From Polynucleobacter acidiphobus (lineage in GTDB: Bacteria > Pseudomonadota > Gammaproteobacteria > Burkholderiales > Burkholderiaceae): DNA of 64,000 nt. The stretch is taken from assembly GCF_003065385.1 (NCBI RefSeq), contig NZ_CP023277.1, forward strand, positions 1,580,564 to 1,644,563. The letters run 5' to 3'. The translations under genes and the position numbers were made by a program. Shown here one piece after another: positions 49,759-57,840 of this stretch. The stretch's first letter is position 1. Every line of letters begins with the position of its first letter. Under the pieces are notes generated by a model, which worked only from the letters and a program-made list of their open reading frames with translations, was not told the DNA's origin and did no database searches.

Positions 49759-50847
49759 TTATAGCGCTGGATAATCGGTATAACCCTTTTCATTGCCACC
49801 ATAGAATGTGGCGCGCTGATACGGATTTAACGGAGCATTTAGCTCAAAGCGTTTTGGCAAATCGGGATTGGCAATAAATAGCCTGCCAAATGCAATTGCA
49901 TCGGCCTCGCCATCGGCAATCGCTTTCTCAGCGCTGGCTTGGTCAAAGCCACCAGCCAACACCACCTTGCCAGTAAACAAAGAACGAAATAGCTGACCGG
50001 TACGCGGCGCATCAGCCACTAACTGATCATTACCCCCGGCAGTGGTTGCGCGCGGTTCAATTAAATGCAGATAGGAAAGATTGAATCGATTAAGTGCATT
50101 GATCAAATAGGCAAACAAAGCCTTCGGATCGGAATCAGCAATGTCGTTGAATGTGCCATAGGGCGACAAACGGATTCCAACACGACCACTACCCCATACC
50201 GGAATAATCGCCTCTAGTATTTCTAAGACTAATTTGCAGCGATTGGCAATCGAGCCGCCATATGCATCCGTTCGCTGATTCGTGCGATCTTGTAAAAACT
50301 GGTCCAACAAATAACCATTGGCTGCATGCAATTCAACGCCATCAAACCCAGCCGCTTTAGCCTGCTCGGCAGCGTGCACATAATCAGCTTTTAGTTTCTC
50401 AATTTCATCAAGCGTTAAGGCTCTTGGGGTTTCATACTCGGCCAAGGACCAAGATGCGGTATATACCTTGCCTGCGGGTTGAATGGCTGAGGGAGCGACC
50501 GGCAAGCCGTCATCTGGATGCAGTGAGGAATGAGAGATGCGCCCAACATGCCATAACTGCAAAACGATTTTGCCACCCCGCGCATGTACTGCATCGGTCA
50601 CTGTCCGCCACGCAGCCACTTGAGAGTCACTATAAATACCAGGGGTTGCAGGATAGCCTTTACCCAATGGTGAGATCTGTGTTGCTTCACTAATGATGAG
50701 GCCAGCAGAAGCACGCTGCGCATAGTACTCGGCTGCTAATGGTCCTGGTACGCCGTCATCACCCGCACGCATCCGGGTTAGTGGTGCCATCAAGATTCGG
50801 TTTTCAAGGGAGAGTAAGCCAAGCGTAACGGGAGTGAATAAATTCAT
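49759..50847 (-). CDS. nemA: Old Yellow Enzyme family alkene reductase
   Basis: A 362-residue FMN-dependent NAD(P)H oxidoreductase reducing activated C=C bonds and nitro compounds. Seen: LFTPVTLGLLSLENRILMAPLTRMRA, the His/Gly region LQLWHVGRISH, the paired residues in DGVELHAANGYLLDQFLQDRTNQRTDAYGGS, and GEADAIAFGRLFIANPDLP. The ATG at 50847 has AAGG six bases upstream. The gene symbol is by family; substrate is not known. Confidence 0.9.
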   Translation of the reverse strand: MNLFTPVTLGLLSLENRILMAPLTRMRAGDDGVPGPLAAEYYAQRASAGLIISEATQISPLGKGYPATPGIYSDSQVAAWRTVTDAVHARGGKIVLQLWHVGRISHSSLHPDDGLPVAPSAIQPAGKVYTASWSLAEYETPRALTLDEIEKLKADYVHAAEQAKAAGFDGVELHAANGYLLDQFLQDRTNQRTDAYGGSIANRCKLVLEILEAIIPVWGSGRVGIRLSPYGTFNDIADSDPKALFAYLINALNRFNLSYLHLIEPRATTAGGNDQLVADAPRTGQLFRSLFTGKVVLAGGFDQASAEKAIADGEADAIAFGRLFIANPDLPKRFELNAPLNPYQRATFYGGNEKGYTDYPAL

Positions 50848-50910
50848 TACCAACCTTTGTTAAGTTCCATGTAAAGTGTGGATTTTATAGGCTATCCATA
50901 TAAATTTCTG

Positions 50911-51111
50911 ATGACATCAACAGCAAAATTTCAGGCAGGCGACCAATTAATTCATCTCAAGTCAGGTGGACACTATCGCGTAATTGGATTAGGGAAGATA
51001 GAGGCTAATTTAGAAGATGTATACATCTATGAAGCGCTTCGCAACCATACCCTATGGGTTCGGCCTAAAGCTGAAATGGAAGATGGCCGCTTTGTAAAGC
51101 AACTCGGATGA
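50911..51111 (+). CDS. DUF1653 domain protein
   Basis: A 66-residue protein with the DUF1653 pattern: FQAGDQLIHLKSGGHYRVIGLG, VYIYEAL, LWVRPKAEMEDGRF. Function unknown. ATG 50911 fits the family; a GTG at 50878 would lengthen it. Divergent from nemA and 7 bp ahead of the next gene. Confidence 0.75.
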   Translation: MTSTAKFQAGDQLIHLKSGGHYRVIGLGKIEANLEDVYIYEALRNHTLWVRPKAEMEDGRFVKQLG

Positions 51112-51118
51112 CGATTCG

Positions 51119-51559
51119 ATGTTTTTAGAAGAACATGATTTACAAACATCCACCAAGATCGACACCTTGGAAGCAAAGTATCGAGAGATTGAAGCATTTA
51201 CACACCTACTATTTGCTGATATGGATGAGGCTGAACGGACCCAGCATGAAGCCATCAAGCGCCGCTTTGAAGAGCTCAAAGTGACTCTTTTTAAAAACTC
51301 AGACCATATCTTGAGTCAGGCCAAGCATCCCGATTCAGGGTATGCCCAAAAAGCATTGCGCGAGGCGCAACTTAATATGATGTTCGATTGGGAACAGTTT
51401 GGGCTTACAGAGGATATGTTTTTCAAGTTATATCAATGCCATCGCAATCAATTGATCGGCGATGCTGATCTGAAAATGCGAGCTGCTTTAATCGAACAAA
51501 TCTTAGCGATTGAGACTAACCTCACGCTGCTCTTCAAAATCCGGCAACTGACTTTATGA
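51119..51559 (+). CDS. Helical protein, unknown function
   Basis: A 146-residue, charged, mostly helical protein (IDTLEAKYREIEAFTHLLFADMDEAE ... IKRRFEELKVTLFKN) with likely coiled-coil character and no signal peptide. It lies between the DUF1653 gene and an orphan modA, overlapping the latter by 4 bp (ATGA). Not recognised. Confidence 0.65.
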   Translation: MFLEEHDLQTSTKIDTLEAKYREIEAFTHLLFADMDEAERTQHEAIKRRFEELKVTLFKNSDHILSQAKHPDSGYAQKALREAQLNMMFDWEQFGLTEDMFFKLYQCHRNQLIGDADLKMRAALIEQILAIETNLTLLFKIRQLTL

Positions 51560-52305
51560 TTCCAAAACTCCTACTCATTCTCTTTTGTTCGTTCTTTGTA
51601 GGACTTGCACATGCTCAAGCGACATTTGTCGTCGTCGCAGCCAATATGAAAGACGCATTTATTGAGATCCAGAATCAGTTCCAGAAGGAAAACAAGGGTG
51701 AATTAAAAGTCATCTATGGCTCTTCGGGCAACTTTGCCTCACAAATCATGAACGGCGCCCCGTTTCACTTATTTATCTCTGCAGACGAGCAATATCCTCT
51801 TGAGCTATTTAAAAAGGGGAAAACGGTCAATGAGGGCACTGTTTATGCGATTGGAAAATTAGCGCTGATTGCCAATAAAGGTAAAGGCATTACTCTTGAT
51901 GACTCTAAAGACAAAACTGCAGATGCCATTAAGAGGGCTAACAAGATTGCTCTAGCAAAGCCCGAACTTGCCCCCTATGGTCGGGCCAGTGTTGAGTATT
52001 TGAAAGCCAGTAATTTATGGGAACTGGCGAACTCGAAGATTGTGTATGCCGACAATATTGCGATGGCAGCGATGTTTGTAACGACAGGCTCTGCTGACAT
52101 CGGCTTTACGGCCCTGTCGATTGCCAAATCACCATCCGTTGCCAAACAGATCTCCTCTATTGAACTAACCGACGGCTATCAGCCAATTAAACAACGGATG
52201 GTGCTCATTAAAAATCCCACCCCTGACGCAATACGGCTCTACGAGTTTATGCAATCCCCTAAGACCAAAGAAATATTACGTTCGTTTGGATATCAAACCC
52301 CATAA
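51556..52305 (+). CDS. modA: Molybdate-binding periplasmic protein (ModA-like)
   Basis: A 249-residue solute-binding protein. Signal peptide about 1-21 (LLLILFCSFFVGLAHAQ), then FVVVAANMKDAFIEI, IYGSSGNFASQIMNGAPFHLFISADEQY, and PELAPYGRASVEYL, all typical of ModA. Oxyanion ligands are expected at the Ser/Gly loops. No modB or modC is adjacent, so it is an orphan binding protein or uses a transporter encoded elsewhere. Confidence 0.87.
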   Translation: MIPKLLLILFCSFFVGLAHAQATFVVVAANMKDAFIEIQNQFQKENKGELKVIYGSSGNFASQIMNGAPFHLFISADEQYPLELFKKGKTVNEGTVYAIGKLALIANKGKGITLDDSKDKTADAIKRANKIALAKPELAPYGRASVEYLKASNLWELANSKIVYADNIAMAAMFVTTGSADIGFTALSIAKSPSVAKQISSIELTDGYQPIKQRMVLIKNPTPDAIRLYEFMQSPKTKEILRSFGYQTP

Positions 52306-52393
52306 CCAAAGCCCCTAAATCATTAGGGCTACCCTAACTGTGAATTCATGATTAACTAGTGCGGTGAACACTGGCAATAAAGGCAAACCCCGA

Positions 52394-52936
52394 ATGCGAT
52401 TTCTTTTGTTCTTATTTCTTCAGTTGGGCATGATCACTCTAGTGCATGCGAATACCTCTTTGGTGGATTCGGTCAAATCAAAGGTTGAAACGATTTGGAC
52501 TCAAGGCGATGTAGTTGGGTATTTGCCTTTGTATACCTACCATATGCCCTACGCTTATCCTCCAGAAAAGCTAGATCAATACACCGATATTCCACTGGGA
52601 CTAGGGATTGGTAAGGGCCTATATAACAATCGCGGCAATTGGGAGGGTCTCTATGCCATGACCTTCAGAGACTCCCATGGCGTTTATCAATACATGGCGG
52701 GCTATGGCTGGATCCCAACCTGGAACTTGTCTTCCAATGGAAATTGGAGGGTGGGCGCAGGAGCAACGGTATTTATGATGTCACGCAAAGATATTTTTAA
52801 TTACATCCCCTTCCCTGGCTTGCTCCCCGTCGGTTCACTCGGGTATAAAAATCTCAGCCTTCAAACCTCATTTGTGCCCGGTGGCGATGGTTTTGGTAAT
52901 GTCCTTTTTACATGGGCAAAATGGACTTTTAAGTAA
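52394..52936 (+). CDS. pagP: Lipid A palmitoyltransferase
   Basis: An outer-membrane beta-barrel enzyme that moves palmitate from phospholipid to lipid A. The catalytic triad is in place: His50 (YTYHMPYAY), Asp93 and Ser94 (FRDSHG). Other matches to E. coli PagP are NWEGLYAM, AGYGWIPTW, NYIPFPGLLPVGSLGY, and the end GNVLFTWAKWTF. The 180-residue form from ATG 52394 has a signal peptide; a GTG at 52364 is possible. It lies 11 bp before an outer-membrane protein gene. Confidence 0.9.
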   Translation: MRFLLFLFLQLGMITLVHANTSLVDSVKSKVETIWTQGDVVGYLPLYTYHMPYAYPPEKLDQYTDIPLGLGIGKGLYNNRGNWEGLYAMTFRDSHGVYQYMAGYGWIPTWNLSSNGNWRVGAGATVFMMSRKDIFNYIPFPGLLPVGSLGYKNLSLQTSFVPGGDGFGNVLFTWAKWTFK

Positions 52937-52947
52937 GATAGCTATCA

Positions 52948-53871
52948 ATGCTCAGATACCTAGCCCTCTTTGCTGGCTTTGTCCTCTTTAGTGGGTTCAG
53001 CCCCCTCTCTTTGGCCCAGCCCGCCGGTATTGCTCAAAGTCCTGGACTGAAAGCGTCTGTCAGCGTAGTTGGCATTAATCAATTTAATACCAACCTTAAT
53101 TCTGGGGGTAGCTTTGGTTGGTCTTATGCCAGCGCATCACTCGGACTTCTAAACAATGTCTCTCCAGTCACTACGGTTGGCGTGTCATTACGCTATGAAA
53201 CCGAGTTTTGGAACTGGAGCAATATGCAGGCCTATAGCTTGGGGGGTAAAAATCCTTGGGGTACGATCCAAAGCCCTGGTATCAGCTTTGTGTACTCTCA
53301 TAAATTCGATTCGGATTGGAAGCTCAATTTAATACCAACCATCGAGTCGACTGCTGAACAAGGTGCCGAGCTCGGTAACTCATTAACCTATGGCGCGATT
53401 GTGAATGCCTCCAAGCAGCTATCGCCTACTCTCAATCTCGGTTTAGGTACGGGAGTCTTTCGCCAAATTGATACCAACCGTATTTTTCCTTTCATTGTGA
53501 TTGATTGGAAAATTACCGACCGTTGGAATCTTAATAATCCATTTCCTGGCGGCCCTGCTGGTGGTGCAGGCCTAGAACTGAGTTATGCGGTCACTCCACA
53601 ATTTAAGATATCAGGTGGTGCAGCTTATCGCAGTTACCGTTTTCGTCTGAGTAACTCAAGTGCCTATGCTGGCGGCGTCGGACAAAATAAATTTGTTCCC
53701 ATCTTTGCACGATTCTCATACGCATTTGATCGAACCACTTTGCTTGATCTTTATACAATTGCGAACGTTGGGGGCAGCGTTTCAGCAATTGATTCAAGTG
53801 GTAATACCGTACTAAGCACTAATTACAAAACAGCCCCTGCCATTGCCTTGAGTCTAGTGAAGCGCTTCTGA
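52948..53871 (+). CDS. Outer-membrane beta-barrel protein (DUF6268-like)
   Basis: A 307-residue protein with a signal peptide ending SLAQ and many alternating beta strands ending in aromatic residues, closing with LSLVKRF (C-terminal Phe). This is typical of outer-membrane barrels inserted by BAM. The DUF6268 assignment is tentative. Probably co-transcribed with pagP. Confidence 0.7.
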   Translation: MLRYLALFAGFVLFSGFSPLSLAQPAGIAQSPGLKASVSVVGINQFNTNLNSGGSFGWSYASASLGLLNNVSPVTTVGVSLRYETEFWNWSNMQAYSLGGKNPWGTIQSPGISFVYSHKFDSDWKLNLIPTIESTAEQGAELGNSLTYGAIVNASKQLSPTLNLGLGTGVFRQIDTNRIFPFIVIDWKITDRWNLNNPFPGGPAGGAGLELSYAVTPQFKISGGAAYRSYRFRLSNSSAYAGGVGQNKFVPIFARFSYAFDRTTLLDLYTIANVGGSVSAIDSSGNTVLSTNYKTAPAIALSLVKRF

Positions 53872-54005
53872 TTTTTATGCTTTTCTAAGACAAAGTCTTA
53901 TAAAATCTATATATTTCCTTCCTTAAGATTGACTTTCCAGAAAGTAAGGCTCATTAATGTATCGATTGATTACTGTAGTACGTTTTTGATCCTTTGTAAT
54001 CTACT

Positions 54006-54905
54006 ATGGTCACACAAAAAATCAATAATTTCTTTTATATATCGTTTTTTCTTTTGCTTTTGTTTAACGGTAATTTTGTTTATGCAGTACAAGAGCCGCC
54101 AGGCTCTCAGAGTGTTGAGGAAGCAATAGCCGCTGAAAAGAAACAGTCAGCCGATAATGCGGCTAAGTATCAGTCGACGTACCAAAATTATGCGGTAAAG
54201 CCTCATGAAACAGCAATTATTTTGATGCATGGCAAATGGGGTAGACCTCCCGCACCACTTCATTCTAATTTTGAAGTCGAACGGTTTTATGTTGTATCAC
54301 CCCTTATGCCCTGGTCTGGGGTTAGTGCGTATGACAAAACGTATGAGAGTGCGCTCGCTGATGTCAATAAACTAGTTCTCAAACTTCGTGCAGACGGATT
54401 CAAAAAAGTAATTATTGGCGGACAAAGTTTTGGTGCAAACGGCGCCCTGGCCTATGCCGCTGTATACGCAGATGTCGATGGACTATTACTATTTGCACCA
54501 GGTCACAATCCTGATATTGATAGAAACAATCAACCTGGATTAGTTTCAGATGCTAGAAAAAATATTAAAGACGGTAAACCCGAACAGCTGATTACCTTTT
54601 CTGATTTCAATGATGGTGGACGCTATCGAGCCATAGAGGCTAGATCAGATGTCTTTTATTCATTTTTTAACGAAGATGGACTTGCCAATATGCAAGAATC
54701 TGCAAAGAAAGTGAAGAAGCCTATTCCCACAATCGTTTTTATGGGAAGTGATGATTTCATTACAAGAAAAGGCAGTGGCTATTTTTTTGACAGATTGCCC
54801 AAGCATGAAATGAGTAAATATCGAGTTAGTCGAGCAGCTCATCGAGAGGTCCCACTGGCATCATTCGATGAGTCTCTAAATTGGGTCAAGGGTTTACTCA
54901 AATAA
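54006..54905 (+). CDS. Secreted alpha/beta hydrolase
   Basis: A 299-residue protein with a signal peptide (about 1-27) and an alpha/beta-hydrolase core. The nucleophile elbow is GGQSFGANGA with Ser141, the HG motif is IILMHGKWG, an acid is likely in FMGSDDF, and the catalytic His is probably in RAAHREVP near the C-terminus. Substrate unknown. The DNA is more AT-rich than the genes to its left, which may mark an acquired segment. Confidence 0.78.
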   Translation: MVTQKINNFFYISFFLLLLFNGNFVYAVQEPPGSQSVEEAIAAEKKQSADNAAKYQSTYQNYAVKPHETAIILMHGKWGRPPAPLHSNFEVERFYVVSPLMPWSGVSAYDKTYESALADVNKLVLKLRADGFKKVIIGGQSFGANGALAYAAVYADVDGLLLFAPGHNPDIDRNNQPGLVSDARKNIKDGKPEQLITFSDFNDGGRYRAIEARSDVFYSFFNEDGLANMQESAKKVKKPIPTIVFMGSDDFITRKGSGYFFDRLPKHEMSKYRVSRAAHREVPLASFDESLNWVKGLLK

Positions 54906-54984
54906 ATATATTGTGGGAGTTTTTTGAGATTACCAATCATCAACTCGAAGCTTTTTGAAAATTCTTAATCGTTTTAACGATAAA

Positions 54985-55250
54985 TTATTCGTAATGAGTC
55001 CACATCCTCAAAATACGAACAGTCTTCTCTTTACGAAAAACCTCGTAAACTAAACGATGTTGAATATTGATTCTGCGAGAATAAGCACCCTTTAAAGCCC
55101 CCACCAACTTTTCGTATGGCGGCGGATTTTGAAACGGATCTACTTCTAATGGATCAAATAAAGTTTGTGCTTTATCTCCAAATCCAGCGGCTGAGAGTTT
55201 TTTGCATCCTTTGGGGCAAACTTGGAATAGACTGAATTCCAAGTTACCAC
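54985..55250 (-). pseudogene. yoeB: YoeB/Txe-type toxin gene, split by a -1 frame change
   Basis: YoeB toxins cleave mRNA at the ribosome. The C-terminal 70 residues match the family (PFQNPPPYEKLVGALKGAYSRRINIQHRLVYEV ... MWTHYE, with the catalytic Arg/His region). The family-like N-terminus, WNSVYSKFAPKDAK, lies in the next frame. It begins at a GTG at 55250 overlapping the antitoxin stop codon (GTGGTAA). The frames meet at a run of six A (55203-55198), in phase as A AAA AAC. Without frameshifting the product ends after about 33 codons. It may be a pseudogene, a sequencing error, or a case of programmed frameshifting. Confidence 0.75.
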
Positions 55251-55486
55251 TTTAATGTCCTCTTACTCTTGGCCAAAGGCTCGGCCATGGATTCCTTAAT
55301 AGACTCACGCATTCCTGGAATAGCTAATAGGTATAGTGTTTCCTGAATTACACTCCAGTCTTCTTCAGAAATTAATACGGCATTACTGCGCTTACCTGAA
55401 ATAAGCACTGGCTTATGTGTTTCTGCAGTTTGATCAATTAAGCGATATAAACCTGCTCGCGCTTCACTTGCGGTTAATGTGGTCAT
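55244..55486 (-). CDS. yefM: YefM/Phd-type antitoxin
   Basis: An 80-residue antitoxin. N-terminal TLTASEARAGLYRLIDQTAETHKPVLISGKRSNAVLISEEDWSVIQETLYLL matches the YefM DNA-binding domain; the C-terminal tail should wrap the toxin. It is upstream of, and overlaps, the true toxin start. It likely autoregulates through the inverted repeat at 55509-55524. Confidence 0.9.
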   Translation of the reverse strand: MTTLTASEARAGLYRLIDQTAETHKPVLISGKRSNAVLISEEDWSVIQETLYLLAIPGMRESIKESMAEPLAKSKRTLKW

Positions 55487-55508
55487 GATTTAACCCCTTT
55501 CTAGCTTA

Positions 55509-55524
55509 GTACGCAAAAGCGTAC
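55509..55524 (-). promoter_or_regulatory. Candidate operator of the toxin-antitoxin pair
   Basis: GTACGC AAAA GCGTAC is a perfect inverted repeat 22 bp before the antitoxin ATG, the expected place for autoregulation by a YefM-YoeB complex. Confidence 0.55.
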
Positions 55525-55608
55525 GCTTTGTCAATCGATCAATTGTGATTCTTGTTAACCCGGGGCGGGATCAACCATAGCTGAGGATGTCTGACTCTAA
55601 CTCTAGAC

Positions 55609-55625
55609 TGTCGTTTAAAACGACA
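55609..55625. repeat. Copy 1 of TGTCGTTT/AAACGACA near-palindrome
   Basis: TGTCGTTTAAAACGACA: two 8-bp arms with one central A. Related copies lie at 57252-57268 and 59251-59268. It sits in the 230-bp gap between the antitoxin and panE genes. Confidence 0.75.
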
Positions 55626-55720
55626 AATTCCATAACCTCACGAATGGGATATTCCTATGGTTAAGCTTGGCTGGGGCTGAGTAGACTAGAGCCAAAGACT
55701 TTAATTCTTTGATTTCTAGG

Positions 55721-56635
55721 CTAGGATCCCTTCATTTGTTTAACCGCAATCTGCGTATAAGCCATTTTGAGCAACTGACACCTCACACCACTTTTCTCAC
55801 CCTTGATAATCATTTTTCCCAAGATATGATCATGTTCGGTCTTTTGACCTGAAATTAAATCCCTCAACATCGAAGCAGTAAATAGTGAGCCCACTTTCGT
55901 CAGCATCTCAATTGCTTTGCTTCTGGGCACCTCTCCGATGGCATGACCAGCAGCTTTAGCAATTGAGCAGCATTCTTCATACATCGCTAACGTTAATTCT
56001 TTGCCGTAGGGAGTTGAAACAATTTCACCCACCGAACCACGACACAATGTTGTCATGCCAGCTAAGGTGGCTAGGAAAACCCATTTATCCCATAACACTT
56101 GCTCAATGTTTTCGCTGTAAGCACTATCGAAATCTGCCATTTTACAAAGCGCAATAAATTCTTTAGTCAAGGCTTCATGATCTGGAGCCCGTGGCCCCAC
56201 GGTCAACATATTCAGATCGGTCAATTGCTTGACAGCACCTTTATCTGTGATCATGGCCGCAATATGCGCCACACCGCCCATGACTCTGGCTTTACCGAAT
56301 TGTTGATCCAGAGCCTCCATATGAGAAAGCCCATTTAAAAATGGTAGTAATACTCCTTGGGTGCTTGCTTTGGTTAGCGACTTTAACGATTCATCCAAAT
56401 CAAATGCTTTAGGCGCCAAAATGATCAAATCATAGATTGGTTCCAGCTGACCAGCTGTCACCGCTTTGGGATGAACTGTAAAACTACCTTTAGGGGTTTC
56501 AATGGTCAGCCCGTGCGCCTGAATTAACTGATGGCGTTTATCTCGAAGTAAAAAAGTAATGTCTGCGCCAGCATTGATTAACTTAGCTCCAAAGAAGCCA
56601 CCAATGCCACCAGCACCAACAATTAATATCTTCAT
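55721..56635 (-). CDS. panE: 2-dehydropantoate 2-reductase
   Basis: Reduces ketopantoate to pantoate with NADPH, in pantothenate/CoA synthesis. The 304-residue protein has MKILIVGAGGIGGFFGAKL, the catalytic Lys region VLWDKWVFLATLAGMTTLCR, and a C-terminal helical part with a conserved SM.RDL element. Paralogues of the family act on other 2-oxoacids, so the substrate is a family-level call. Confidence 0.88.
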   Translation of the reverse strand: MKILIVGAGGIGGFFGAKLINAGADITFLLRDKRHQLIQAHGLTIETPKGSFTVHPKAVTAGQLEPIYDLIILAPKAFDLDESLKSLTKASTQGVLLPFLNGLSHMEALDQQFGKARVMGGVAHIAAMITDKGAVKQLTDLNMLTVGPRAPDHEALTKEFIALCKMADFDSAYSENIEQVLWDKWVFLATLAGMTTLCRGSVGEIVSTPYGKELTLAMYEECCSIAKAAGHAIGEVPRSKAIEMLTKVGSLFTASMLRDLISGQKTEHDHILGKMIIKGEKSGVRCQLLKMAYTQIAVKQMKGS

Positions 56636-56702
56636 TGTGTAACCTTGTCTTAAAAAATTTATTTACCTAATTCAGTAAAGATTTTGTAAGCAAGAGCTTA
56701 TT

Positions 56703-57197
56703 CTACCTTACTGCTACTAGGTCTGCCGAGCCGATATACTCCTTGAACTGCTTACACCATATCAGTACGCTGTTGACATCCTCAGGGTTTTGGGTCTTAA
56801 GGAGATAGAAAGCGGCTCCGTTAGGTTTTTTGATACGGCTGATCTCAATTTGCTGGGCACTGAACTCATCGTTATCTTTGATAGCGGGCTTACTGCTAAT
56901 GTAGATATGATAGTCTGGACCAGGGCTGGATCTAAAGTCTTCGCCAGATTGTAAAAATAGTTGATTGCCAACTTTGACTAAGGTCCACTCGCCAGAAGAG
57001 TTGTGTATCAAATCTTGGCCCTTGGCATTTTTATCAATCTGCCCTCGTTTAAGGATCTCACCTTCTACTTTTTGATTACTCTCAAAGCGTGACTTGATAT
57101 CTTGTGCGTGACCACGGATCGCGTCAAGAAGCTGAGCGCTTGCTGATATTGGGAGCAGAAGTGAAATAACGAGTAGCAAAAAACCAATTTTATTCAT
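56703..57197 (-). CDS. Secreted DM13-domain protein
   Basis: A 164-residue protein with signal peptide NKIGFLLLVISLLLPISASAQ and a DM13 domain: NSSGEWTLVKVGNQLFLQSGEDFRSSPGPDYHIYIS, and the late conserved Cys in SVLIWCKQFKEYIGSADL. DM13 domains are proposed to carry electrons through that Cys. ATG 57197 starts the signal peptide; ATG 57218 is possible. Confidence 0.8.
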   Translation of the reverse strand: MNKIGFLLLVISLLLPISASAQLLDAIRGHAQDIKSRFESNQKVEGEILKRGQIDKNAKGQDLIHNSSGEWTLVKVGNQLFLQSGEDFRSSPGPDYHIYISSKPAIKDNDEFSAQQIEISRIKKPNGAAFYLLKTQNPEDVNSVLIWCKQFKEYIGSADLVAVR

Positions 57198-57251
57198 GAA
57201 GAATTTAATAGTTGTCATGTAATTGGTATCAATATAGATCTTTTAGATAAA

Positions 57252-57268
57252 TGTCGTTTAAAACGTCA
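57252..57268. repeat. Copy 2 of TGTCGTTT/AAACGACA near-palindrome
   Basis: TGTCGTTTAAAACGTCA differs from copy 1 at a single base. It lies between the DM13 gene and the next membrane-protein gene. Confidence 0.7.
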
Positions 57269-57288
57269 GTTTTTATATAGGGATTTGA

Positions 57289-57663
57289 CTAATTTTCAAC
57301 AACATCAAATACCTTACCTCGAATTATCCGGAAGATTAGATACAAAGTTATCAGATGTAGCACCGCCACAAGTAAATTGCTAATCACCACAGGATTTGTA
57401 AAGCTGCCCACTGTAAACGGCGTCGTTAATTTATAGAGTACTTGAACTAGTAACAATGGCGCTACCAGTAATGGCAGTGGCCTGAACAAAAGTAGAATTG
57501 AGACTAAGAGTATTGCTCCATAAACCGACAGGAGAATTCCTCTAGCCGGACTGTAAGATCCATAAACACTTGAAATCCGAGGTAAATCCCACATAAGACC
57601 CATACAGACTGGTATTAAAACCAACACATTGACCAGCAGGGAAATTAAAATCATCCTCTTCAC
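57289..57663 (-). CDS. Membrane protein, unknown function
   Basis: A 124-residue protein with about four hydrophobic segments (MILISLLVNVLVLIPVCMGLMW; GILLSVYGAILLVSILLLF; LLVAPLLLVQVLYKL; ISNLLVAVLHLITLYLIFRII). GTG 57663 has AAGGAG eight bases upstream; another GTG lies three codons earlier. Not recognised. Confidence 0.65.
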   Translation of the reverse strand: MKRMILISLLVNVLVLIPVCMGLMWDLPRISSVYGSYSPARGILLSVYGAILLVSILLLFRPLPLLVAPLLLVQVLYKLTTPFTVGSFTNPVVISNLLVAVLHLITLYLIFRIIRGKVFDVVEN

Positions 57664-57793
57664 AAATTCCACTCCTTTATGGGTAGATGATAAAGGGAGT
57701 CCCTAGCCACAACGGTTTGAGCCGTCAGACAGAGTCAGCCACAGCCGGCACATTCACACAGCACCACAGTCAATTTGCTACAATTCTTAGTTC

Positions 57794-57832
57794 GGCGAAT
57801 TAGCTCAGCTGGTTAGAGCGACGGAATCATAA
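57794..57832 (+). pseudogene. 5' half of a tRNA-Met-like gene, interrupted in the anticodon loop
   Basis: Positions 57794-57832 hold the acceptor 5' strand GGCGAAT, the D-arm GCTCAGCTGGTTAGAGC, the 5' anticodon stem and the loop ATCATAA with anticodon CAT (57828-57830). The expected 3' anticodon strand (about TCCG), T-arm and ATTCGCC-ACCA end do not follow; unrelated DNA starts at 57833. A TACAAT box upstream suggests an intact promoter. It could be Met or Ile2 by anticodon, but the sequence resembles elongator tRNA-Met. Confidence 0.8.
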
Positions 57833-57840
57833 CGATGATT
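57825..57840. mobile_element. Likely left attachment junction of an island
   Basis: AATCAT AACG ATGATT is an inverted repeat straddling the point where tRNA sequence ends. Such symmetry around a few central bases is what tyrosine recombinases use. The right junction is not in the window. Confidence 0.5.

Noticed and set aside
52311..52330. Terminator after modA (AGCCCCTAA...TTAGGGCT)
   Set aside because: The stem has a bulge and no T-run follows on either strand, so it is too weak to list.
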